From Gayadomonas joobiniege G7 (GTDB lineage: Bacteria; Pseudomonadota; Gammaproteobacteria; Enterobacterales; Alteromonadaceae): DNA of 64,000 bases. Within the stretch, counting starts at the first letter, position 1; each line of letters starts with the position of its first letter. Location: positions 124,001-188,000 of the forward strand of contig NZ_AMRX01000001.1 of the NCBI RefSeq assembly GCF_000300815.1, given 5' to 3'. Of the stretch, positions 57,485-64,000 are shown in pieces. The translations under genes were made by a program, and so were the position numbers. The notes under the pieces were generated by a model that made no database searches, was not told the DNA's origin, and worked only from the letters and a program-made list of their open reading frames with translations.

Positions 57485-58369
57485 TTACAAAACATAAACA
57501 AACAAAAACAAACACAACCAAACTATATCGACAAAGTGCCAATACCAACTAGCCGCTAAAAAAGCAAAATGATTCTCCGAACTAAAGTGTCCGCGTACAA
57601 TCCTCAACCACATGACCAATAAAAAGAGGGTGCCCAAAGTCACGTGTAAACCATGAAATCCGGTTAACATAAAAAAGGTATTACCATAAACGCCAGAGCT
57701 TAACGTAAGCCCTAAATCCTGATAGGCATGTATATACTCTTCAACTTGTAAAAATAAAAAGCCAATACCGAGTAAAATAGTGATAAATAACATGCTGCTA
57801 AGTTGTTTTCGATTGCCTTTTTTAAGTCCCAGATCAGCAAAATGAATAGTGACGGAGGAAGTTAACAAAATCACTGTATTAATGAGCGGCAATCCCCAGT
57901 AGCCCATCGCTTGTGTTTTGGTACCGTCTGGTGTTTCGGTTAACGGCCATTGAGGCACAAAGTCAGGCCATAATACGGCGTGTGTCATTGCATTGTTACT
58001 ATCCCCACCTAACCATGGCACTGCAATCACACGTAAATACAAAAGTGCGCCAAAAAAAGCGGCAAAAAACATTATTTCTGAAAAGATAAACCACAACATG
58101 CCTTGCCGATACGAGATGCCCAGTTGCCGATTATGTAATCCGCTACGGCTTTCATTGATCTGATCTTTAAACCAACCAGCGAGCATGATAAATAGCACCA
58201 GAACGCCAGCAATTAACAGCAAACTGCCCCACTGGCTTGCTTGAGGATCTTGCAAGTCGGCAACCATGTGACCCGCGCCGAAAGCAATTAAAAAAAACGC
58301 ACAAGCACCGACAATCGGCCATGGACTCTGCGCTGGTACATAATATTGACTCTTATCTTGTTGTGACAT
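57485..58369 (-). CDS. ctaE: Cytochrome c oxidase subunit III
   Basis: 294 aa, seven membrane helices. LGISYRQGMLWFIFSEIMFF, WGLPLINTVILLTSSVTIHF and FHGLHVTLGTLFLLVMW are subunit III signatures, and SWYWHFVDIVWLCLFLFVYV ends the protein. It stabilises proton uptake by subunit I. A 16-base gap separates it from ctaG. Confidence 0.96.
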   Translation of the reverse strand: MSQQDKSQYYVPAQSPWPIVGACAFFLIAFGAGHMVADLQDPQASQWGSLLLIAGVLVLFIMLAGWFKDQINESRSGLHNRQLGISYRQGMLWFIFSEIMFFAAFFGALLYLRVIAVPWLGGDSNNAMTHAVLWPDFVPQWPLTETPDGTKTQAMGYWGLPLINTVILLTSSVTIHFADLGLKKGNRKQLSSMLFITILLGIGFLFLQVEEYIHAYQDLGLTLSSGVYGNTFFMLTGFHGLHVTLGTLFLLVMWLRIVRGHFSSENHFAFLAASWYWHFVDIVWLCLFLFVYVL

Positions 58370-58385
58370 AGTCTTCTCCCGTTAA

Positions 58386-58934
58386 TTACCGCGACGCGGT
58401 CACTTTGTCTGTGATCGGGTATAAAGTATAAGCCAGCGTCAGTTGTTGAATGTTCTGCGGTAGCTCAGTATCAATATAAAACTTAATAACAAAATTTTTG
58501 CTTTCACCGGCTGCAACCTTCTGCTGTTCAAAACAAAAACACTCAAGTTTATGCAGATATAAAGCAGCTTGCCCCGGTGACACCGAAGGTATTGTTTGCA
58601 CATAAGCGTCTTGCTGGCTGTGATTTTGGATATTGAAGCTGACTTCTTGCATCGCGCCCGGTTGCAACAGCATTTGATTTGCCAAACTCTCAAATGACCA
58701 ATCATTACCACCTTGATTGATGCTGATAAACTCAACTTTGAGTTGTCGGTTTGCATCAACCTGCGTTGGCAGCTTATCGGTCAATTGCACACGATTGACA
58801 GTGCGGCCGTTAATCCCAGTTACGTCGCAAAAAACGTCATATAAAGGGACAAGCGCAAAGCCAAAAGCAAACATGCAAACAACAACCAAACATAAACGTT
58901 TAATCAGTTTTTTTTGCGCGGCTTCAGTGTCCAT
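58386..58934 (-). CDS. ctaG: Cytochrome c oxidase assembly protein CtaG (Cox11)
   Basis: 182 aa. One N-terminal membrane helix (about 11-30) with YDVFCDVTGINGRT following, then a periplasmic immunoglobulin-like domain. The copper motif is KLECFCFEQQKV near residue 132, and IKFYIDTELP follows. Cox11 delivers copper to the CuB site of subunit I. It lies between the subunit I and III genes, the usual order in proteobacterial cox operons. Confidence 0.95.
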   Translation of the reverse strand: MDTEAAQKKLIKRLCLVVVCMFAFGFALVPLYDVFCDVTGINGRTVNRVQLTDKLPTQVDANRQLKVEFISINQGGNDWSFESLANQMLLQPGAMQEVSFNIQNHSQQDAYVQTIPSVSPGQAALYLHKLECFCFEQQKVAAGESKNFVIKFYIDTELPQNIQQLTLAYTLYPITDKVTASR

Positions 58935-58942
58935 TCGTCACC

Positions 58943-60532
58943 TCACTCAATTTTTGGCGGTTTTTCAAAGGTATGGTAAGGCGCTGGTGATGGCAGTTGC
59001 CATTCGAGCCCTTTGGCCCCATCCCAAACTTGATGGTTGACCACAGCCCCACGTTTTCGACAAGCTTTTATGACCAATACCAAAAAGATAAGTTGGGATA
59101 AACCAAACGCAAAACCGCCGATGCTTATTAGCTGGTTCCAGCCAGCAAATTGAATCGAATAATCAGGGATCCTTCGTGGCATTCCGGCTAAACCAATAAA
59201 GTGCATAGGAAAAAACAGTAGATTTACAGATATCAGAGAACACCAAAAATGCCATTTAGCCAACACTAAGTCATACATGACCCCAGTCCATTTAGGCAGC
59301 CAGTAATAAGTTGCAGCTATCAATGAAAAAATAGCGCCGGTAACCAACACGTAGTGAAAATGCGCAACAACAAAATAGGTGTCATGATATTGAAAGTCGA
59401 CGGGAGTGATCGCTAGCATCAAGCCCGAAAAGCCACCAAAAGTAAACAAAACAATAAAAGCAACTGAAAACATCATAGGCACCTCATAAGAAATAGCGCC
59501 CCGCCACATAGTCGCGACCCAGTTAAACACTTTCACCCCAGTTGGCACAGAGATAAGCATAGTGCAATACATAAAAAACAATTCAGCATAGACTGGCATC
59601 CCAGTGGTAAACATATGGTGAGCCCAAACAATAAAACTTAGCAGTGCAATCGAAGCGGTGGCATACACCATAGACGAGTAGCCAAATAATGGCTTGCGAC
59701 TAAAGGTAGGGACTATGGTTGAGATAATGCCAAAGGCTGGCAAAATCATAATATAAACTTCTGGGTGACCAAAAAACCAAAAAATATGCTGAAACATAAC
59801 AGGATCACCGCCACCGGCTGCATCAAAAAATGAGGTGCCAAAATATTTGTCGGTTAATACCATAGTAACTGCACCTGCAAGTACTGGCATTACCGCGATT
59901 AATAAAAAGGCTGTGATAAGCCAGGTCCAAACAAATAACGGCATCTTCATCCATGTCATGCCAGGCGCCCGCATATTGCAAATGGTTACAATAACGTTTA
60001 TCGCCCCCATAATCGAAGATATCCCCATTATATGCACTGAAAAAACAAACAGGGCAGTGCTATCGCCACTATAAGTGGTAGATAAAGGTGCATAAAATGT
60101 CCATCCGAACGCTGGACCACCACCTTCAACAAATAAGCTAGCCAATAAAATGGTAAACGCAAAAGGTAAAATCCAAAAACTTAGGTTATTCATACGTGGA
60201 AGCGCCATATCAGGCGCCCCAATCATAATTGGGATCATCCAGTTAGCTAAACCTGTAAAAGCAGGCATTACAGCACCAAAAACCATGATCAAACCATGCA
60301 CTGTTGTCATTTGATTAAAAAAGTGTGGTTCAACAATCTGCAAACCTGGCTGAAACAACTCAGCCCGGATCACCATCGCCATAGCACCACCCGTCAAAAA
60401 CATAATAAAAGCAAACCATAAATAGAGGGTGCCTATGTCTTTATGATTGGTGGTAAATAACCAGCGCTTTATCCCTTTAGCAGGTCCGTGATCATCAGTA
60501 TCCTGTGTTGTTGTACTTGCCACTGAATTCAT
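58943..60532 (-). CDS. ctaD: Cytochrome c oxidase subunit I (aa3 type)
   Basis: 529 aa, twelve membrane helices. It holds heme a and the heme a3-CuB centre where oxygen is reduced. TTNHKDIGTLYLWF starts the core; DMALPRMNNLSFW carries the D-channel Asp; FWFFGHPEVYIMILP has the CuB His, the cross-linked Tyr and the E286-type Glu; IVWAHHMFTTG supplies two further CuB histidines; VPTGVKVFNW has the K-channel Lys; and HFHYVLVTGAIF has the heme ligands. This is an A-family heme-copper oxidase. AAGGAG precedes the ATG. Confidence 0.98.
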   Translation of the reverse strand: MNSVASTTTQDTDDHGPAKGIKRWLFTTNHKDIGTLYLWFAFIMFLTGGAMAMVIRAELFQPGLQIVEPHFFNQMTTVHGLIMVFGAVMPAFTGLANWMIPIMIGAPDMALPRMNNLSFWILPFAFTILLASLFVEGGGPAFGWTFYAPLSTTYSGDSTALFVFSVHIMGISSIMGAINVIVTICNMRAPGMTWMKMPLFVWTWLITAFLLIAVMPVLAGAVTMVLTDKYFGTSFFDAAGGGDPVMFQHIFWFFGHPEVYIMILPAFGIISTIVPTFSRKPLFGYSSMVYATASIALLSFIVWAHHMFTTGMPVYAELFFMYCTMLISVPTGVKVFNWVATMWRGAISYEVPMMFSVAFIVLFTFGGFSGLMLAITPVDFQYHDTYFVVAHFHYVLVTGAIFSLIAATYYWLPKWTGVMYDLVLAKWHFWCSLISVNLLFFPMHFIGLAGMPRRIPDYSIQFAGWNQLISIGGFAFGLSQLIFLVLVIKACRKRGAVVNHQVWDGAKGLEWQLPSPAPYHTFEKPPKIE

Positions 60533-60543
60533 TCTCGCGCTCC

Positions 60544-61686
60544 TTATTGGCCTTGCTTATGTAAATGAACGTCTTTGGGTTGCACTATGTCGCCCGAATT
60601 CATGCCCCAAGCGTTTCGCTCATAGGTGATCACAGCCGCTAACTGTTTTAGCGTTAACTGTTTTGCAAAGGCCTGCATCGCTGTGCCATTTTTACCATTC
60701 AGTACAATTTCAATATGGTCTGCGACAGGCCCTCGGGTCACAACACTATTTATCAACCCCGGAAACACCCCAGGTAAACCAGCACCATTGGGTTGATGGC
60801 AAGCGGCACAATAAGCGCCATACACTTTTTCACCTTCAGCCATTAATTCATCAAACGACATACTCATTGCTAATAAGCGCTGCTCTTCAGCCTTGGCTTG
60901 GCGAATAAACTCTTTTTGTTGCAGCATCCAACTGTCAAACTCCGCGGGTGGAACGGCTTTAACTACAATGGGCATAAAACCATGATCTTTACCGCACAAC
61001 TCTGCACACTGTCCTCGGTAAATACCCGCTTCATTCACACGAGTCCAAGCTTCATTAATAAACCCAGGATTCGCATCTTTTTTTACCGCAAAATCAGGTA
61101 CCCACCAACTATGAATAACATCATCCGAGGTCATTAAAAATCGAACTTTACGCTCGGTCGGAATAATTAACGGTTTATCCACCTCTAACAGATAGTCATC
61201 TCCTTTTATCCATTTATTTTGAATTTGTTCCATTGGCGTGTCTAACAAGCTATAAAACTCAATGCCATGACCATGGTACTGGTAATGCCATTTCCACTGC
61301 GAACCTGTTACTCGAATGGTCAAATCGGCTTGGCTGGCATCTTCCATGTCAATCAAGGTGGACGTGGCTGGGACCGCCATAGCAATCAAAATTAAAAACG
61401 GCACTATGGTCCAGGCAATTTCAACTTTAATACTTTCATGAAAATTAGCGGGTTTGGCGCCACGAGATTTACGGTGAAATACCATTGCATACAACATCAC
61501 CCCAAATACCAGTAAGGCAATGACGACACAAATATAAAAAATAGTCATATGCAGGTCGTAAACCTGATGACTGATGTCAGTAACCCCTTTTCTAAGGTTA
61601 ATGGAAGATTCGCTGGCCGCGGCCGGTAAAACCTGGATGCCTGTAAAAAGGCAAAGCAGCAGTACTCGTTGGGCAGATGAAACCAC
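60544..61686 (-). CDS. ctaC: Cytochrome c oxidase subunit II fused to cytochrome c
   Basis: 380 aa. A signal peptide and two membrane helices (about 45-67 and 88-108) lead to the CuA cupredoxin domain, with RGQCAELCGKDHGFMPIVV as the CuA ligands near residue 220. A C-terminal cytochrome c domain follows with CAACHQPNGAGLPG near residue 295 and a distal Met near GTAMQAF. This is the caa3-like fused form. The start is a GTG at 61686 with AAGGAG six bases upstream; the ATG four bases earlier is out of frame. It is the first gene of the operon. Confidence 0.96.
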   Translation of the reverse strand: MVSSAQRVLLLCLFTGIQVLPAAASESSINLRKGVTDISHQVYDLHMTIFYICVVIALLVFGVMLYAMVFHRKSRGAKPANFHESIKVEIAWTIVPFLILIAMAVPATSTLIDMEDASQADLTIRVTGSQWKWHYQYHGHGIEFYSLLDTPMEQIQNKWIKGDDYLLEVDKPLIIPTERKVRFLMTSDDVIHSWWVPDFAVKKDANPGFINEAWTRVNEAGIYRGQCAELCGKDHGFMPIVVKAVPPAEFDSWMLQQKEFIRQAKAEEQRLLAMSMSFDELMAEGEKVYGAYCAACHQPNGAGLPGVFPGLINSVVTRGPVADHIEIVLNGKNGTAMQAFAKQLTLKQLAAVITYERNAWGMNSGDIVQPKDVHLHKQGQ

Positions 61687-61820
61687 GCATATCTCCTTGC
61701 TTTGTTGTTATCTGATAATTGCCTTGTAAAAAGACATGAATAAAAAATAGACAACAAAAAACAAATTGACAAAATTTTTTTAAAAAAATAACGCGGTTAT
61801 ATTAAAAATATATTAACTTA

Positions 61821-61844
61821 AAATTAAAACCAGTATTTCACTGG
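61821..61844 (-). terminator. Terminator of lexA
   Basis: On the minus strand CCAGT-GAAAT-ACTGG is followed by TTTTAATTTT. It lies about 24 bases past the lexA stop codon and ahead of the cox operon. Confidence 0.75.
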
Positions 61845-61867
61845 CAACAAAAGTAGGTGAAAACAAA

Positions 61868-62497
61868 TTAAAAACCGCCAGAGTTACGTACGACTCCAAC
61901 CGCTAAGCCTTCTATGGCAAACTCATTTTGCGTTAAGTCCACCTCAATCGGATCAAAGTCATCGTTTTCGGCCAACAACAATACTTTAGCACCTTTTTGT
62001 TGATAGCGTTTTACCGTGACTTCATCACCCACTCGGGCAACGACAACCTGTCCATTTTGAACCGATTGTGTACGATGCACAGCCAATAAATCTCCATCTA
62101 AAATGCCAACATTAATCATGCTGTCACCATATACCCGTAATAAAAAATCAGCACCGGGTTTAAATAACATAGGATCAACTTGGTAGTGGCTTTCTACGTG
62201 TTGTTCAGCCAAAATAGGGCTACCGGCAGCTACACGACCGATAAGGGGCAAACCCTCAGCCTCATTGGCAGCTTCGTCTTCTCCCTGATCGATTAGACGA
62301 ATCCCCCTGCTGGTACCTGCAATGATTTCGATCATGCCTTTTTTAGCTAAAGCTTTTAGATGTTCTTCGGCGGCATTGGGAGACTTAAACCCTAAAATCC
62401 TAGCGATCTCGGCACGTGTAGGCGGCATTCCGGTTTGCAGAATATTATCTTTAATCAACTCTAGAATCTGTTTTTGTCGGGCGGTTAATGGTCTCAT
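61868..62497 (-). CDS. lexA: LexA, SOS repressor
   Basis: 209 aa. The winged-helix DNA-binding domain ([36 protein letters not shown]) is followed by the self-cleavage site in [11 protein letters not shown] (Ala-Gly bond). The peptidase fold follows, with Ser in [15 protein letters not shown] near residue 126 and Lys in [14 protein letters not shown]. It represses SOS genes until RecA filaments trigger its cleavage. An SOS box lies upstream, so it represses itself. It is divergent from plsB. Confidence 0.97.
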   Translation of the reverse strand: MRPLTARQKQILELIKDNILQTGMPPTRAEIARILGFKSPNAAEEHLKALAKKGMIEIIAGTSRGIRLIDQGEDEAANEAEGLPLIGRVAAGSPILAEQHVESHYQVDPMLFKPGADFLLRVYGDSMINVGILDGDLLAVHRTQSVQNGQVVVARVGDEVTVKRYQQKGAKVLLLAENDDFDPIEVDLTQNEFAIEGLAVGVVRNSGGF

Positions 62498-62499
62498 AG

Positions 62500-62539
62500 G
62501 TGGTTATCTATACAGTACAAATACTGTAAGTATAAACAG
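62500..62539 (-). promoter_or_regulatory. LexA operator (SOS box) upstream of lexA
   Basis: CTGT-AAGTATAA-ACAG at 62524-62539 is a perfect CTGT-N8-ACAG SOS box. A second, weaker box (CTGTATAGATAACCAC read on the minus strand, 62515-62500) lies 24 bases nearer the ATG, like the tandem boxes of E. coli lexA. The strong box could also affect plsB. Confidence 0.85.
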
Positions 62540-62635
62540 CTTGTACAAAAACGCAACCATTCAATTTACTGCAAAATTTTACTATTAGCATGTTACAATT
62601 ATCGGTATATAAGTCGATTTGAAAAATGGAACAGG

Positions 62636-64000
62636 ATGGCTGATTTTAAAAAACTGTTGAGCTATATGCTAACATTGCCAATACGCGTATTAACCAAAAC
62701 CAAGTTGGTATTGGCCAATTATGAAAAACTAGATGGTAATAATTTAAACAAACCCCTGTTTTACGTGGTTAAACACGACTCAGCCAGTGATTTAGTCGTT
62801 TTAGATATCGCTTGTCGCAAAGCAGGTTTGCCAAGTCCGTTTTCAAGGGTAAAACTGGGTGATCAAAAAATAAAACGATACTTGTGCTTAGATAAACTAC
62901 ACCCAGTGATTAGTAAAAAACGTGGCACAACGGATGCGATGGCGCTGATGGAACTTGCATTAGAATTACATCAACAACATCCAGAGCTCGACGCACAGTT
63001 GGTTCCTTGTTTTATCAATTGGGGTCGTTCTCCGGGCCGCCACTCAGCTAAAGAACAGCCGTTATTTGATGACTTTAGCAAACCAAGCTGGCTAAAAAAG
63101 CTGTATATAGTGACGTTTCGTGGCCGAGATAACTTTATCTCGATTGATGATCCTGTTTCCTTGCGTTATACAGTAGACCAACATGGTTATGATAGCAGCA
63201 TAGCGCGCAAGCTGTTACGAGTGGCTAGATTTCACTTTCAGCGCCGTCAGTTAATGATGTCTGGACCCAGACTTTGGCACAGAGATCAATTTATCACCGC
63301 CTTGATGGCTTCTCCAGTGATTAAAAAAGCCATCGCCGATGAGGCTAAAAGTAAAAATATTAGCCGTGAACAAGCGCGCACGACCGCCCGCACCTATTTA
63401 GAAGAAATGGTTGCTGATTACCGCGGTGGCTGGATCAGATTTTTAGATCGTGTTTTAACTTGGGTTTGGAACAAACTCTACTCTGGTTTGCATATTCAAA
63501 ATGGTGAAGCGGTACGCAAACTCGCACAAGAAGGCCATGAAATTATCTATATGCCCTGCCACCGCAGCCATATGGATTACCTGTTATTAACTTATGTCAT
63601 CTATTATCAGGGACTAGTGCCACCGCACATTGCGGCTGGGGTAAATTTAGATTTTTGGCCTATGGGTGGTGTCTTTCGTCGTGCTGGTGCGTTTTTTATG
63701 CGCCGCTCATTTCGCGGCAACAAGCTCTACTCTGAAATTTTTCGAGAATATTTGGCCCAATTAATTTTTCGTGGTCATTCAATCAAATTTTATCCTGAAT
63801 CAGGTCGATCTCGCACAGGCCGTTTGCTAAAACCTAAAACAGGTATGTTAGCCATGGTCATACAGACCCTTTTTCGTGGGCAAGACCGCCCTGTCACTAT
63901 AGTTCCTGTTTATATCGGGTATGAACACGTAATGGAAGTCAAAACCTATTTACGTGAGCTAAGTGGCGCAAAAAAGAAAAAAGAGTCTTTTTTACACTTA
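62636..64000 (+). CDS. plsB: Glycerol-3-phosphate 1-O-acyltransferase PlsB, 3'-truncated by the window edge
   Basis: 455 codons are visible and the frame is open at the window end; the full protein is usually about 800 aa. PlsB acylates sn-glycerol-3-phosphate, the first step of phospholipid synthesis, at the inner membrane. All four acyltransferase blocks are seen: I CHRSHMDYLLLTYVIYYQG, II GAFFMRRSFRGNKLYSEIF, III YPESGRSRTGRLLKPKTG and IV VTIVPVYIGYEHV. The ATG at 62636 (MADFKKLLSY) has only a weak GGA upstream; the earlier ATG at 62626 stops after five codons. It lies beside lexA as in E. coli, but dgkA is not between them. Confidence 0.96.
   Translation, partial: MADFKKLLSYMLTLPIRVLTKTKLVLANYEKLDGNNLNKPLFYVVKHDSASDLVVLDIACRKAGLPSPFSRVKLGDQKIKRYLCLDKLHPVISKKRGTTDAMALMELALELHQQHPELDAQLVPCFINWGRSPGRHSAKEQPLFDDFSKPSWLKKLYIVTFRGRDNFISIDDPVSLRYTVDQHGYDSSIARKLLRVARFHFQRRQLMMSGPRLWHRDQFITALMASPVIKKAIADEAKSKNISREQARTTARTYLEEMVADYRGGWIRFLDRVLTWVWNKLYSGLHIQNGEAVRKLAQEGHEIIYMPCHRSHMDYLLLTYVIYYQGLVPPHIAAGVNLDFWPMGGVFRRAGAFFMRRSFRGNKLYSEIFREYLAQLIFRGHSIKFYPESGRSRTGRLLKPKTGMLAMVIQTLFRGQDRPVTIVPVYIGYEHVMEVKTYLRELSGAKKKKESFLHL

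Overview
The window is chromosomal DNA from a gammaproteobacterium, most likely an alteromonad (Alteromonadales, in the broad Alteromonas/Catenovulum/Shewanella neighbourhood). This rests on gene order: queG | nnr-tsaE-amiB-mutL-miaA-hfq-hflX-hflK-hflC-yjeT-purA, rpsF-priB-rpsR-rplI, rppH-ptsP-(tauE)-lgt-thyA, efp-epmA with a divergent epmB, and lexA beside plsB and an aa3 oxidase operon. Protein similarities to E. coli and Vibrio orthologues agree. Base composition looks moderately AT-rich and even. I see no rRNA, tRNA, insertion sequence, prophage, integron or CRISPR array. Both ends cut a gene: an acyltransferase at the left and plsB at the right.

Layout. 1-4.8 kb: tail of an acyltransferase/GNAT fusion, then a three-gene envelope cassette (retropepsin-like lipoprotein, transglutaminase-like multi-pass protein, RimK-like ATP-grasp ligase). 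4.9-7.8 kb: an AsmA-family protein and FxsA. 8.1-11.4 kb: aroQ, accB-accC, prmA. 11.4-14.7 kb: two small genes and the whole EF-P beta-lysylation set (epmB, efp, epmA). 14.8-21 kb: a membrane-anchored thioredoxin-like protein, erpA, a coiled-coil membrane protein, a ClC protein with channel-like substitutions, hemJ, pyrB, hemL. 21-22 kb: two DUF1328 miniproteins flanking a very acidic secreted protein. 22.1-30.1 kb: thyA, lgt, TauE/SafE permease, ptsP, rppH, a hybrid histidine kinase with an atypical H-box, and a MerC-type protein. 30.2-44.8 kb: ribosomal/primosomal operon, a parvulin, purA, the hfl genes, hfq, tRNA and mismatch-repair genes, and queG. 44.9-48.1 kb: a cyanate cassette (cynS, a formate/nitrite-type channel, a PP2C phosphatase-kinase fusion) behind a well-matched sigma-54 promoter, with NtrC-like dyads in the leader. 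48.1-53.8 kb: ilvIH, an EAL-CBS-GGDEF protein, a stand-alone AMMECR1 protein, maoP and a single-domain receiver. 53.8-61.7 kb: a full aa3 cytochrome c oxidase operon with assembly factors. 61.9-64 kb: lexA with its SOS operator, and divergent plsB.

Most of the window is conserved housekeeping. The best leads for new biology are the sigma-54 cyanate/FNT/phosphatase-kinase cassette with its oddly placed dyads, the protease/transglutaminase/ATP-grasp cassette, the DUF1328-acidic protein cluster, the receiver protein translationally coupled to the SCO copper chaperone gene, and proteins whose key residues differ from the family norm (ClC, hybrid kinase, GGDDF). Gene calls come from reading motifs and from remembered family sequences; no database search was possible.
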